Shown here one piece after another: positions 1 through 8,801 of a stretch of 64,000 bases of DNA. The stretch is from NCBI RefSeq assembly GCF_008360935.1, contig NZ_SRXO01000003.1, positions 248,001 through 312,000 of the forward strand, in the 5' to 3' direction. The DNA is from Siccirubricoccus phaeus. GTDB lineage: Bacteria; Pseudomonadota; Alphaproteobacteria; Acetobacterales; Acetobacteraceae. How positions within the stretch are numbered: the first letter of the stretch is position 1; each line of letters begins with the position of its first letter. The translations under genes were made by a program, and so were the position numbers. The notes beneath the pieces are model-generated. The model had not been told where the DNA came from and made no database searches. It worked only from the letters and a program-made list of their open reading frames with translations.

Positions 1-451
1 CATCCGGGATCTGCCGCTTGTCCCAGCACATGGAGAAGAGATAGAGCGAGAGCTTCACCCCATGCGACTGCCGGTAGGCCGCGGGGATGCGGCCATGCGG
101 ATCCACCACCGCGTAGTCATAGGGGGCGAGCAAATTCTGCTCCACCGCCGAGGCGTATTCCGAGCCGGACATGACGATGATGTCCCATTGCGCCGGCCCG
201 CCGGAGCTGGCCTGCAGACGCGCCAGGGCGAGGGAAGCGTTGGTGCCGAAATTCACCTTGATGCCGGTCTCGCGCTCGAAGGGCACGCCGAAGGTCTTCA
301 TCAGGTATTCGTTGATCACGCCGCCATAGGCCGCGACGTTGATGGTCACCGGCTGCGCCTGGCCGCGCCCCGCCGCCAGCCCGCCCAGCGCCGCCGCGCC
401 GGCGCCGAGCAGGGCCCGCCGCCGCATCGGGATGAAGGTCTTCGCTGCCAT
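1..451 (-). CDS. ABC transporter periplasmic substrate-binding protein, PotD-like (3' end outside window)
   Basis: This is the N-terminal 150 codons of a periplasmic binding protein; the rest lies before position 1. It starts MAAKTFIPMRRRALLGAGAA, an arginine-pair signal sequence of Tat type ending near GRGQA, followed by a PotD/spermidine-type fold (INVAAYGGVINEYL, then WDIIVMSGSEY). It is divergent from the permease gene at 625, with a 173-base gap that must hold both promoters. The two permeases and the ATPase at 625-3315 are its probable partners, so it should deliver a polyamine or similar small cation. The ligand is inferred from the family only. The ATG at 449-451 is the first that gives a complete signal peptide. 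Confidence 0.8.
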   Translation of the reverse strand, partial: MAAKTFIPMRRRALLGAGAAALGGLAAGRGQAQPVTINVAAYGGVINEYLMKTFGVPFERETGIKVNFGTNASLALARLQASSGGPAQWDIIVMSGSEYASAVEQNLLAPYDYAVVDPHGRIPAAYRQSHGVKLSLYLFSMCWDKRQIPD

Positions 452-624
452 CCGCCAAACTCCCCCACAGCTTCGCTGAAGGGGCGTTGCAAATTCCATA
501 CCTGGGGCGGGGCGGCGGATGACGGAAACTGACCGCGGCAGTGGCATATCCCTTGCTTTGCCGGCTGCCCAATATGCCCGTCCCGGCCGACATGACCCCC
601 CCGACCCCTCCCGCGGCCTGAGCC

Positions 625-1449
625 ATGGCCGCCACACCGCATCGCCTGCCGCTGCTTTGGCTGCTGCTGCCCGCGGGGCTGCTCTATGGCGGCCTCGCCC
701 TCTATCCGCTCGCCGGCATGCTGCAAATGAGCCTCACCGAGGGCTGGGGGCATTACGCCGAGGTGACGCAGGGCCGCCTGCTATGGCGCGCCGCGACCAA
801 CACGGTTGCCATCAGCCTCACCACCACCGCCATCGCCCTGCTGCTGGGCTATGTGCTGGCGGCCGGGCTGTGGCGCTGCGGCCCGGCCACCCGCGCCCTG
901 CTGCTGGCCTTCATCATGCTGCCCTTCTGGACGGCGGTGCTGGTGAAGAACTTCGCCTGGGCCGCCCTGCTGCAGGACAACGGCGTGGTGAACGGGCTGC
1001 TGCAATGGGCCGGGCTGACCACCGCGCCGGTGACGCTGCTGCACAACCGCCTCGCCGTCATCATCGGCATGGTGCATTACGTGCTGCCCTATGCCGTCTT
1101 CCCCATCTACACCGCCATGCGCGGCATCGACCTGCGGGTGGAGCGGGCGGCGCGCAGCCTTGGCGCCGGCACGCTGGCGCTGTTCTGGACGGTGCTGCTG
1201 CCGCTGACCATGCCGGGCGTGCTGAGCGCAGGGCTGCTGGCCTTCATCGTCTCGGCCGGCTTCTACGTGACGCCGGTGGTGCTCGGCTCGCCCTCGGACA
1301 TGATGGTGTCCAACCTCGTCAGCTACTACGTGCATGAGCTGGTGGATTTCAACGCCGCGGCGGCGCTGGCCATGCTGATCCTCGCCGCCATCACGCCGGT
1401 GATCGTGCTGCAGCAATTCGCTTCCCGAGGGCAGCATGGCGGAGGCTGA
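625..1449 (+). CDS. ABC transporter permease, PotB type
   Basis: First inner-membrane permease (274 residues, about six membrane segments) of a polyamine/iron/sulfate-type importer. It has an N-terminal membrane helix (LPLLWLLLPAGLLYGG) and the conserved cytoplasmic EAA loop around residues 172-197 (ERAARSLGAGTLALFW), which docks on the ATPase. Its length is normal for the family. It overlaps the next permease by 14 bases, so the two are probably translationally coupled and form a heterodimer. Larger overlapping frames exist, but only this one shows membrane-protein composition. Confidence 0.9.
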   Translation: MAATPHRLPLLWLLLPAGLLYGGLALYPLAGMLQMSLTEGWGHYAEVTQGRLLWRAATNTVAISLTTTAIALLLGYVLAAGLWRCGPATRALLLAFIMLPFWTAVLVKNFAWAALLQDNGVVNGLLQWAGLTTAPVTLLHNRLAVIIGMVHYVLPYAVFPIYTAMRGIDLRVERAARSLGAGTLALFWTVLLPLTMPGVLSAGLLAFIVSAGFYVTPVVLGSPSDMMVSNLVSYYVHELVDFNAAAALAMLILAAITPVIVLQQFASRGQHGGG

Positions 1450-2242
1450 ACGCGGCTCCCGTGGCGGGCGGGCGCTGCTGCTGGCGGCGGCAGCACCCAT
1501 CCTGCTTTTCCTGCTGCTGCCCTCCCTCATCATCGTGCCGATGGCGTTGACGCGCGGGCAATTGCTGCAATTCCCGCCGGAATGGGTCTCGGTGCGGCCC
1601 TTCCTCGACTATGTCGGGGACGGGAATTGGACGGCCTCCACCCTGCTCTCGCTGCAGGTCGCGCTGCTCGCCACGCTGGTGGGCGCGGTGTGCGGCACGG
1701 CCGCGGCGGTCGGGCTGCATGGCAGGCGCTTCACGGGTCGGGGGCTGCTCATCGGCCTCATCATGTCGCCCATCGTTGTGCCGGTGGTGGTGTTGGCGCT
1801 GGGGCAGTATCTGGTCTTCGCCCGGCTGCAATTGCTGGGCAGCCCGCTCTCCATCGGCTTGGCGCATGGGCTGCTGGCCACGCCCTATGTGTTCATCTCG
1901 GTGCAGACCAGCCTGGCGGCAAACCTGGACCCGGCGCTGATCCGCTCCGCCCGCAGCCTCGGGGCCCGCTTTCCTTCCGTGCTGCGGCATGTGTACTGGC
2001 CGGCAGTACGGCCAGGGCTCGGCGCCGGCGCGCTGCTCGGCTTCGCCGTCTCCTTCGACGAGGTGGTGATCGCCCTGTTCCTGCAAGGGCCGCAGGGCGT
2101 GACCCTGCCGGTCCGCATGTTCACCGCCATTCAATTCGAGCTGACGCCGAAGATCGCCGCCGCCGCCTCCGTCTTCATCGCCCTGGCGGTGCTGGGGCTG
2201 GTGGTGCAGGCGCTGGGACGGCGAGGGGAAGTGCAGCCGTGA
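1436..2242 (+). CDS. ABC transporter permease, PotC type
   Basis: Second permease of the importer, 268 residues. The EAA loop lies near residues 168-190 (IRSARSLGARFPSVLRH), with hydrophobic segments on either side. It begins inside the end of the first permease gene and ends in a GTGA overlap with the ATPase gene, so all three cytoplasmic and membrane subunits are made from one message. PotB and PotC types normally occur as a pair, as here. Confidence 0.9.
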   Translation: MAEAERGSRGGRALLLAAAAPILLFLLLPSLIIVPMALTRGQLLQFPPEWVSVRPFLDYVGDGNWTASTLLSLQVALLATLVGAVCGTAAAVGLHGRRFTGRGLLIGLIMSPIVVPVVVLALGQYLVFARLQLLGSPLSIGLAHGLLATPYVFISVQTSLAANLDPALIRSARSLGARFPSVLRHVYWPAVRPGLGAGALLGFAVSFDEVVIALFLQGPQGVTLPVRMFTAIQFELTPKIAAAASVFIALAVLGLVVQALGRRGEVQP

Positions 2243-3315
2243 CCGTCTCGGGGCGCAGCGTGGAGGTCAGGGGCCTTCACAAGAATTACGGGCCGCACCT
2301 GGCGGTGCGGGACGTGTCCTTCCACCTCCAGCCGGGGGAGTTCCTGACGCTGCTCGGCCCCAGCGGCTCCGGCAAGACCACCACGCTGATGATGGTGGCG
2401 GGGTTCGAGGCGCCGGATCGCGGCGAGATCCTCGTCGCCGGCCAGGATGTCGCCGGCCTGCCGCCGGAGCGGCGGAATTTCGGCGTGGTGTTCCAGGGCT
2501 ATGCGCTGTTCCCGCATATGAGCGTGCTGGAGAACGTCGCCTTCCCGCTGCGCATGCGCGGCCTGCCCGGGGCGGAGCAGCGCCGCCGCGCCGGCGAGAT
2601 GCTGGAGAAGGTCGGCTTGTCTGCCTTCGCCGGGCGCCAGCCACGGCAGCTTTCCGGCGGGCAGCAGCAGCGCGTGGCGCTGGCCCGCGCTTTGGTCTTC
2701 GAGCCCGACGCGCTGCTGCTGGACGAGCCGCTGGGGGCGCTCGACCGCAAGCTGCGGGAGAGCCTGCAGCAGGAGATCAAGGCGATTCAGCGGCGGGTTG
2801 GCATCTCCATCCTGTTCGTCACGCATGACCAGGATGAGGCGATGGGCATGTCCGACCGCATCGCGGTGATGGCGGAGGGGCGGCTGGTCCAGCTCGGCTC
2901 CCCGGCCGAGGTCTATTTGCATCCGCGCACGCCCTTCGTGGCGGGATTCCTCGGCGAGACCAATTTCCTGACCGGCAGCTTCTGCGGGGTGGCGGACGGG
3001 CTGGCGGTGCTGCGCTTCGCCGATGGCAGTCTCGGCCGGGCGCGGCTGCCGGATGGGGTTGCGGTGCCGGAGCAGGGCGGCAAGGCGCTGCTCTCCGTGC
3101 GGCCGGAGCGGCTGCGGCTGCTGCCGGACGGGCCGGTGGCGGGGGTGGTGGAGTCCTGCACCTTCCTCGGCCGGCATGCGCGCTATGTGGTGCAGGCGCT
3201 GGGGCAGAGCCTGGCGCTGAGCACCACCGAATGGTCGCCCGGCGCGGCGCTGCCGGCAGGGGCGGCGGTACGGCTGGGCTGGGCGGCGGAGGATGCGCAA
3301 TTATTGGATGGGTAG
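2239..3315 (+). CDS. ABC transporter ATP-binding protein, PotA type
   Basis: ATPase subunit of the importer, 358 residues. Visible motifs in order are Walker A GPSGSGKTT (about residues 40-48), a Q-loop in FQGYALFPHM, the signature LSGGQQQRVALARAL (from about 138), Walker B LLLDEPLGALD (about 158) and the switch histidine in FVTHDQDEA (about 195). A C-terminal TOBE-like domain follows, as in PotA, CysA and FbpC. The frame is open far upstream; the GTG at 2239 is chosen because it overlaps the permease stop (GTGA) and gives the family's usual N-terminus. PotA-like is the best call; an iron or thiamine importer is possible. Confidence 0.9.
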   Translation: MTVSGRSVEVRGLHKNYGPHLAVRDVSFHLQPGEFLTLLGPSGSGKTTTLMMVAGFEAPDRGEILVAGQDVAGLPPERRNFGVVFQGYALFPHMSVLENVAFPLRMRGLPGAEQRRRAGEMLEKVGLSAFAGRQPRQLSGGQQQRVALARALVFEPDALLLDEPLGALDRKLRESLQQEIKAIQRRVGISILFVTHDQDEAMGMSDRIAVMAEGRLVQLGSPAEVYLHPRTPFVAGFLGETNFLTGSFCGVADGLAVLRFADGSLGRARLPDGVAVPEQGGKALLSVRPERLRLLPDGPVAGVVESCTFLGRHARYVVQALGQSLALSTTEWSPGAALPAGAAVRLGWAAEDAQLLDG

Positions 3316-3524
3316 CTGGGGGCTTCGCCCCCCAAACCCTGACCAGGGGCTCTGCCCCTGGACCCCGCCGGGGGGAAGAGCTTCCCCCCGGACCCCGCCG
3401 TGAGTTTCAGACCCGAGGGTTGAACCGCCGGGGTCCGGGGGAGGGGCGTTGCCGGCAGTGCCGGCAATCCGGCGGAGGTGCAGGAGGCACGCCTCCTGCC
3501 GGGGGGGTGGGGGCGAAGCCCCCA
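3316..3524. repeat. GC-rich hairpin repeat block between convergent genes
   Basis: The gap between the ATPase gene and the convergent SDR gene is made of consecutive short palindromes. Examples are GGGGGC-TTC-GCCCCC from 3318, CAGGGGC-TCT-GCCCCTG at 3344-3360, a GGGGGGAAGAGCTTCCCCCC stretch near 3380, a GGAGGC/GCCTCC arm pair near 3480-3500, and a second copy of the first hairpin next to the SDR stop. Such blocks occur between genes in many Acetobacteraceae genomes and could terminate both transcripts. No coding sequence is seen. Confidence 0.6.
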
Positions 3525-4271
3525 TCACCCCGGCGCCAGCCAATTGTACAGCGCCAGCCCGCCATCCACGACGACGCTCGTCCCGGTGACATAGCCCGAG
3601 AACCGGTCCGCCAGCAGCGCCACCGCCATCTTCGCTACGTCTTCCGCCTGGCCCAGCCTGCCCATGGCGATGGCGGCCGCCAGCTTCGGGTCCGCCTGGA
3701 AGCCGCCGCCGGCAATGGCCCCCGGCGCAATGGCGTTCACCCGGATGCCAGCCGGCCCCAGCGCCCGCGCCAGCTCCTTCATCACCATCGTCATCCCCGC
3801 CTTGCTCGCGGAATAGTGCGGCAGGTTGCGCGGCGTCTCCGCATGCAGGGAGGTGATGAAGATCATCCGGCCGGGGATCCTCGCCGCCCGCATATGCCGC
3901 CCGATTCCCTGGCCCAGCACGAAGCCGGCGCGGAGGTTGACATTCACCATCCGGTCCCAGGCCTCGGCCGAGACGTCCAGCGCCCGCTCCGCTTCCAGCC
4001 GGCGCGGGCTGGCGGCATGGACGAAGAGCGAAAGCCGCGGCGCCTCCGCCAGCACGGTGCGGAGCAGCGCCTCCGCCCCCTCCGGCACCGCCAGGTCGCA
4101 GGGCAGGAAGCGGTGCGGTAGGCCGAGCGCCTCGGCAAGCTGCTCTCCCGCCGCGGTATTGTTGTCGGCCAGGATCAATTCGGCGCCCTCGGCGGCCAGG
4201 GCGCAGGCGATGGCACGGCCAATGCCGCCCGCGGCGCCGGTGATGAGCGCGATTTCGCCTTGCAGCAGCAT
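3525..4271 (-). CDS. SDR family NAD(P)-dependent oxidoreductase
   Basis: Classical short-chain dehydrogenase of 248 residues, probably cytoplasmic. It has the dinucleotide-binding TGAAGGIG near residues 11-18, the active-site pair Y153 and K157 in YSASK, a serine in FITSLHAE ahead of it, and a C-terminal GTSVVVDGG typical of FabG-like enzymes. The ATG at 4269-4271 places the Rossmann strand at the usual distance; the frame runs further upstream but that extension is not family-like. The substrate is unknown. It is convergent with the ABC operon and divergent from the amidohydrolase gene at 4402. Confidence 0.88.
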   Translation of the reverse strand: MLLQGEIALITGAAGGIGRAIACALAAEGAELILADNNTAAGEQLAEALGLPHRFLPCDLAVPEGAEALLRTVLAEAPRLSLFVHAASPRRLEAERALDVSAEAWDRMVNVNLRAGFVLGQGIGRHMRAARIPGRMIFITSLHAETPRNLPHYSASKAGMTMVMKELARALGPAGIRVNAIAPGAIAGGGFQADPKLAAAIAMGRLGQAEDVAKMAVALLADRFSGYVTGTSVVVDGGLALYNWLAPG

Positions 4272-4401
4272 GTCCGGGCCCTCTCCCTGGCTCCCCAAGG
4301 CTGGCCTTTGCGGCGCCGGGCCGCAAGCCTGGGTTGCCGTCGGCGCCGGACCGGGCCATGCTGCTTGGTCGAACGACCTACCCGGGATGAGGAGACGTAA
4401 G

Positions 4402-6117
4402 ATGCATGACCTGGTGATCCGCGGCGGGACCATCGTGGATGGCACCGGCGCCCCCCGCTTCACCGGGGATGTCGCCATCGACGGCGACAAGCTCGCCCAG
4501 GTCGGCGGTAAGGCCGGCCCCGGCAAGCGCGAGGTGAATGCTGAAGGCAGGCTGGTGACGCCGGGCTGGGTGGATGTGCACACCCATTACGACGGCCAGG
4601 CGACCTGGGATTCGGTGCTCGCCCCCTCCTCCTGGCATGGCGCCACGACCATCATGTTCGGCAATTGCGGCGTGGGCTTCGCGCCGGTGAAGAAGGCGCA
4701 CCACCAGGCGCTGATCGACCTGATGGAGGGGGTGGAGGACATCCCCGGCATCGCCCTGGCCGAGGGGCTGAAATGGGATTGGGAAAGCTTCCCGGAATAT
4801 CTGGACGCGCTGGCGCGGCTGCCGCGCACCATCGACGTGGCGGCGCAGGTGGCGCACCACCCGCTGCGCGTCTATGCGATGGGCGAGCGCGCCATCAACC
4901 GCGAGATGGCGACGGAAGACGACATCACGCTGATGGCGAGGCTGACGGAGGAAGCGCTGAAGGCCGGCGCCTTCGGCTTCACCACCAGCCGCACGGACCA
5001 GCACAAGACGCCCGCCGGCGAGCTGGTGCCCGGCCGCTACGCCGAGCATGAGGAGCTGATCGCGATCGGCCGCGCCATGGGCAGGGCGAAGCGCGGCGCC
5101 TTCGGCATGCTGAGCGATTTCGAGGATGAGAGCACCGAGTTCGGCTGGCTCCGGCAGATCGCTAAGGACAGCAACCGCCCGGTGTGGTTCCTGCTGACGG
5201 ACCGGTCCTACGACCCGCAGCGCTGGCGCCGCCTGATGGACCACATCCGCGCCGCCCGGAAGGACGGGCTGCCGCTCTCCGCCCAGGTGGCGGGGCGGCC
5301 GGTGGGGCTGATCCTCGGCCTCACCACCTCGCTCAACCCCTTCGCGCTGCGCGAGGGCTTCGCCGAGCTGGCGCGGCTTTCGCCCGAGGAACAGCTTGTC
5401 CGGCTGCGGGACCCGGAGGTGCGGGCGCATATCCTTTCGCAGGAGGCCTCGCCGCGGCTGATGGAGGTGCTGCCGCCGCTGTCGCGCCAGATCGCCACCC
5501 GCTGGGACCGCATGTACGACCTCGGCGGCGTGCCGGATTACGAGCCGCCGCCGGAGAAGAGCATCGAGGCGCTGGCGGCGAAGACCAACCAGAGCCCGCA
5601 GGAATACTGCTACGACTTCCTGACCGGCGGCGACGGCAAGCGGATGCTGTACTTCCCGGTGACCAACTACGTGCATGGCGATCTGGAAGTGGTGCGGGAG
5701 ATGATCCAGGACCCGCACACGGTGCTGGGGCTTTCGGATGGCGGCGCGCATTGCGGCGTGATCTGCGACGCTTCGCTCAACACCACCATGCTGACGCATT
5801 GGGTGCGCGACCGCACCCGCGGGCCGCGGCTGCCGCTGGAATTCGTGGTTAAGCGGCAGACCAGCGAGACGGCGGATTTCTTCGGCTTCCATGACCGTGG
5901 CCGGCTGGAAGCGGGCAAGAAGGCGGATGTCAACATCATCGACTTCGAGGCGCTGAAGGCCCACCACCCGGAGATGATCTACGACCTGCCGGCCGGCGGG
6001 CGGCGGCTGGTGCAGCAGGTGGATGGCTACGACATGACCATCTGCGCCGGCACGCCGATCTTCGAGAAGGGCGTGGAGACGGGGGCGCGGCCAGGCAAGC
6101 TGGTGCGGGCAGCGTAA
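4402..6117 (+). CDS. Amidohydrolase, N-acyl-D-amino-acid deacylase family
   Basis: 571-residue metal-dependent amidohydrolase of the D-aminoacylase (Amidohydro_3) group, which hydrolyses amide bonds of N-acyl-D-amino acids or related compounds. It opens with MHDLVIRGGTIVDGTGAPR, has the metal ligands HTH in DVHTHYDGQATWD near residues 60-62, the family block GNCGVGFAPV about 20-30 residues later, and DGGAHCGVICDAS further on, where the acidic metal ligand is expected. An AGG-type ribosome site lies just before ATG 4402, although the frame is open further upstream. Substrate specificity cannot be inferred. A strong hairpin follows the stop. Confidence 0.85.
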   Translation: MHDLVIRGGTIVDGTGAPRFTGDVAIDGDKLAQVGGKAGPGKREVNAEGRLVTPGWVDVHTHYDGQATWDSVLAPSSWHGATTIMFGNCGVGFAPVKKAHHQALIDLMEGVEDIPGIALAEGLKWDWESFPEYLDALARLPRTIDVAAQVAHHPLRVYAMGERAINREMATEDDITLMARLTEEALKAGAFGFTTSRTDQHKTPAGELVPGRYAEHEELIAIGRAMGRAKRGAFGMLSDFEDESTEFGWLRQIAKDSNRPVWFLLTDRSYDPQRWRRLMDHIRAARKDGLPLSAQVAGRPVGLILGLTTSLNPFALREGFAELARLSPEEQLVRLRDPEVRAHILSQEASPRLMEVLPPLSRQIATRWDRMYDLGGVPDYEPPPEKSIEALAAKTNQSPQEYCYDFLTGGDGKRMLYFPVTNYVHGDLEVVREMIQDPHTVLGLSDGGAHCGVICDASLNTTMLTHWVRDRTRGPRLPLEFVVKRQTSETADFFGFHDRGRLEAGKKADVNIIDFEALKAHHPEMIYDLPAGGRRLVQQVDGYDMTICAGTPIFEKGVETGARPGKLVRAA

Positions 6118-6119
6118 TC

Positions 6120-6140
6120 GAGGGAGGCTCTGCCTCCCTC
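6120..6140 (+). terminator. Hairpin after amidohydrolase gene
   Basis: A perfect 9-base-pair stem (GAGGGAGGC / GCCTCCCTC) with a TCT loop begins three bases after the amidohydrolase stop. There is no clear T-run, so intrinsic termination is plausible but not certain. Confidence 0.5.
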
Positions 6141-6152
6141 GAACTCCCTCCG

Positions 6153-6174
6153 CCAAAGGCCGAAGGGCCTTTGG
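6153..6174 (+). terminator. Second hairpin after amidohydrolase gene
   Basis: A perfect 9-base-pair stem (CCAAAGGCC / GGCCTTTGG) around a 4-base loop, twelve bases beyond the first hairpin. Together with the GC-rich palindromes at 3316-3524 it belongs to the hairpin-rich gap style of this chromosomal block. It may act as a terminator or be only an intergenic repeat. Confidence 0.45.
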
Positions 6175-6313
6175 AAACCATGGGTTTCGGGCTCGCTGGT
6201 CGAACCTGCGACTCAGGGGTTCAAAGGGTCTTTCGGCCCCTTGCGTGGGGGGTGGACGCACTGCGTCCAAGGAGGGGAGCAGAGCTCCCCCTCAACACCC
6301 GGGAGGAAACACA

Positions 6314-7093
6314 ATGCCCGAGACCGCGCCCGCCGAGGCGCAACGCCTCCCCGCCGAGGTGAATGCGCTGCTGCGGTTGAAGACCACCATCATCGGCATG
6401 CAGCTCTTCGAGACCGTCGAGGAGATGGAGGCCATCCCCCGCATCCGCCGGCCGAAATCGCGGCACACCACCGACCAGATCGTCAGCATGGCGTCCCGGC
6501 TGGGCTGGACGGTGGGCATCACCCAGGCGGATCTGGTGGGCGCGCAATGCGGCGCCGTCATCGGCCTCTCGCCGCGGGATGAGGAATTCCTGCGCGGCGA
6601 GCGCTATGTGAACGTATGGCACGGCACCCAGGAGGACGCCGCGGCACGGCAGGCGGCGCTGAGCTGCGTGCCCTTCGGCCGTTACCAGGCCATGGCCGTC
6701 AGCCCGCTGGAAAGCGGGCGGTTGCCCTCCCCCGCTATCTGCCTGGTCTACGCGACGCCGGGGCAGATGATCATCCTGATCAACGGGCTGCAGTACCGGA
6801 ACTACCGCAAATTCGAATGGAGCGTGGTGGGGGAGACGGCCTGCGCCGATAGCTGGGGTCGCGCTCTGGCGACGGGCCAGCCCAGCCTCTCCCTACCTTG
6901 CTTCGCCGAGCGGCGCTACGGCGGCGTGCCCGATGAGGAAATGCTGATGGCGCTTTCCCCAGCCGACCTGCGCGTGGCGGTGGAGGGGATGAAGGCGCTG
7001 GCGAAGAACGGCCTGCGCTACCCGATCCCGCCCTATGGCATCCAGAACGATCCCTCTGCGGGGATGGGGGCGAGCTATGCCGGGAAGCGGTAA
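6314..7093 (+). CDS. DUF169 family protein
   Basis: 259-residue soluble protein matching the DUF169 (COG2043) pattern: FGRYQAMAVSPLE in the middle, then PAICLVYATPGQMIILINGL, a cysteine in ETACADSWG, and SLPCFAERR before a C-terminal helix ending in LRYPIPP. The conserved cysteines and arginines suggest a ligand or metal site, but the family's function is not established. The ATG at 6314 follows a GGGAGGAAAC ribosome site; the open frame from 6245 is an extension. No operon partner is seen; tRNA-Arg follows 55 bases later. Confidence 0.75.
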   Translation: MPETAPAEAQRLPAEVNALLRLKTTIIGMQLFETVEEMEAIPRIRRPKSRHTTDQIVSMASRLGWTVGITQADLVGAQCGAVIGLSPRDEEFLRGERYVNVWHGTQEDAAARQAALSCVPFGRYQAMAVSPLESGRLPSPAICLVYATPGQMIILINGLQYRNYRKFEWSVVGETACADSWGRALATGQPSLSLPCFAERRYGGVPDEEMLMALSPADLRVAVEGMKALAKNGLRYPIPPYGIQNDPSAGMGASYAGKR

Positions 7094-7148
7094 TCGGCGG
7101 GTGCCTCTTCCCTGGCCAGGCGCGTTGCGCTAGGAAGCCCAAAGGCAA

Positions 7149-7225
7149 GGACCCGTAGCTCAGCTGGATAGAGCGTTGCCCTCCGAAGGCAGAGGTCGTT
7201 GGTTCGAATCCAATCGGGTCCGCCA
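7149..7225 (+). tRNA. tRNA-Arg (anticodon CCG)
   Basis: A 77-base cloverleaf with an encoded CCA end. The acceptor arms are GGACCCG and CGGGTCC, the D-arm is GCTC/GAGC, the anticodon loop CTCCGAA gives CCG, and the T-loop is TTCGAAT. It reads the arginine codon CGG. A conjugative element begins just downstream, so its 3' end is a likely integration site; I did not see a second copy of that 3' end within this window. Confidence 0.95.
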
Positions 7226-7599
7226 AATTCTCTACACTAATCAAGGCGCTAGCTGAAGCGTTTTTCGGCCGGCGCGTGCTTCAGGTGCTCACGGAAGCAC
7301 CACGGAAGCAGTCGGCTGGCGGGGGCGCCGTCCGGCAGGCCGGTCGAAGCAGGCTTGGCGCAGGATTTCCTCGTCTGCCGTGGAGGCCGAATCGCCGTGG
7401 CGAGCGCTGCCCCGTAACGGTTCCGCCGCTGACGCGCCTGGAAACACCTCCCGACGAAATGTGATTGCAGCCGGTTTGCCGGCTCGGGCAGTCTGGCAGA
7501 CGCGACAGGCAATGAGGGCCGGTCCTGCGCGCCGCTGGCGTGCTCCAAGGCCCGTGCGCGACCGGGATCGGGGTCGGCCGGAGGGTCCGGCTGGCTGCG
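7226..7599. other. Non-coding stretch between tRNA-Arg and the conjugative-element regulator
   Basis: No convincing gene is seen in these 374 bases. A ten-base direct repeat, CACGGAAGCA, occurs twice almost in tandem (7290-7299 and 7301-7310). The composition is less GC-extreme just after the tRNA, as expected at an element boundary. The promoter of the LysR gene must lie here. No integrase or recognisable remnant of one could be identified. Confidence 0.4.
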
Positions 7600-8562
7600 A
7601 TGGAAAGGAAGCGCGGTTCCGCTCCTGCACGGGGGCATCTCGACGGATCAATCAATCTCCGGGCGCTCCAGCTCGCGACGCAGGTCGAGCGTCACGGCAG
7701 CATTCGGCTCGCAGCACGAACGGCGAAGCTGTCACCCGCGGTCGTCAGCCGAAGGATCAAGGGGCTCGAGGACGAACTCGGCGTATCGCTGTTCGAGCGG
7801 CGACCGTCGGGAATCAGGACGACCGCTGCGGGTGAACGGTTCCTGCGGGCTGCTCTGCGCATGTTCGCCGAGCTCGAAGGTGCTACCGGCGCGGCACGAG
7901 CAGCTGGCTCAGGCCTCGTCGGTCAGCTGGTCGTCGGGACCTATTTCTCGGCGTCGATCGGGCGTTTCCGCGACGCCCTGCTGCAGTTCGTCGGGCGGCA
8001 TCAAGGTGTGGACCTTTCCGTGATCGAGGGCGACCGTGCGCAGCTTCTGGGCGACCTGCGTCGCGGCCGCGCGGATGTCGCGATCCTCCTCGGGCCGCAT
8101 GACGAACCGGGCTTGGACCGCCTGGCGCTCTGGCAGGAGGCCGGGATGGTGGCCTTGCCCGAGCGCCATGCGCTTGCCGGCGCTGGCTTGGTTCTCTGGC
8201 AGGACCTGGCCGGCGAGACGTTCATCGTCGCCTCCCGCGGCTCTGGACCGGAGGTGCGGGCGACAGTCCAGAGTCTGCTTCCTGAGGGGCACACGGCCCG
8301 GTTCGCAGCGCATGACGTCGGCCGGGAGGGCATGTTCAATCTGGTCGGCACCGGCCTCGGTGTCGCAGTCCTCGCAGCGTCCGCCTCCGGCGCATCCTAT
8401 CCAGGCGTCGTGTTCCGGCCCGTCGGCGACGCGACCGGGCTGACGATGGTTGAGGTTGCTGCGTACTGGGACCCGAAGCGCGACAATCCGGTTCTGCGCC
8501 GGTTCCTCGCGCTGCTCCGTGCGTGTCAGGCGGCGGGTTCACGTGGCGGCGGCGCTGGCTGA
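7600..8562 (+). CDS. LysR family transcriptional regulator
   Basis: 320-residue LysR protein. It has an N-terminal winged helix-turn-helix (about residues 20-75, including LAARTAKLSPAVVSRRI and GVSLFERR) and a C-terminal substrate-binding-like effector domain. The ATG at 7600 puts the DNA-binding domain slightly inside the protein; a longer frame from 7540 exists. It lies at the trbI end of the transfer operon, runs towards it and overlaps the DUF2274 gene tail to tail by 37 bases. Regulation of the element or of nearby host genes is possible; the sequence does not decide. Confidence 0.85.
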   Translation: MERKRGSAPARGHLDGSINLRALQLATQVERHGSIRLAARTAKLSPAVVSRRIKGLEDELGVSLFERRPSGIRTTAAGERFLRAALRMFAELEGATGAARAAGSGLVGQLVVGTYFSASIGRFRDALLQFVGRHQGVDLSVIEGDRAQLLGDLRRGRADVAILLGPHDEPGLDRLALWQEAGMVALPERHALAGAGLVLWQDLAGETFIVASRGSGPEVRATVQSLLPEGHTARFAAHDVGREGMFNLVGTGLGVAVLAASASGASYPGVVFRPVGDATGLTMVEVAAYWDPKRDNPVLRRFLALLRACQAAGSRGGGAG

Positions 8563-8798
8563 GGATTCGGCGCGCGCGATCGAGCCGCAGGCCGGCGTGC
8601 CGAGCGGAACCCCCGGTCGCTCGCGAGGAAACGCGCCAGCATCGGTGCGACCAGCTTCGTGGGCTCGACCTGCTGCCCTGTCTCGCGCGAGAGCGCGTCC
8701 GCGTAGGCGACCAAGTCGCGGTGCAGCTCCGCCGGCAGTTCGACGGTGAGCTTCACAGGCCGGTCGTCAAGGATCGGGCCGAGCTTCAGCTTCGGCAT
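8526..8798 (-). CDS. DUF2274 domain protein of conjugative element
   Basis: 90-residue protein beginning MPKLKLGPILDDRPVKLTV, the pattern of DUF2274 proteins that follow trbI in Tn4371-like and related alphaproteobacterial elements. The central part (ELPAELHRDLVAYADALS) resembles a ribbon-helix-helix or antitoxin-like fold, and the tail is rich in proline and arginine. It is the last gene of the trb operon, three bases after trbI. Its role in transfer is unknown. Confidence 0.8.
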   Translation of the reverse strand: MPKLKLGPILDDRPVKLTVELPAELHRDLVAYADALSRETGQQVEPTKLVAPMLARFLASDRGFRSARRPAARSRAPNPQPAPPPREPAA

Positions 8799-8801
8799 GG
8801 G

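Noticed and set aside
2131-3300. A 389-codon minus-strand open frame opposite the ATPase gene
   Set aside because: The plus strand has all ABC ATPase motifs; the minus frame is low-complexity shadow sequence.
4378-6270. A 630-codon minus-strand open frame
   Set aside because: It lies entirely opposite the amidohydrolase gene, which has clear metal-binding motifs and a ribosome site; the antisense product has no recognisable fold.
7226-7599. An integrase gene or remnant next to the tRNA
   Set aside because: No tyrosine-recombinase residues (R...H-x-x-R...Y) could be found in any frame of this stretch.
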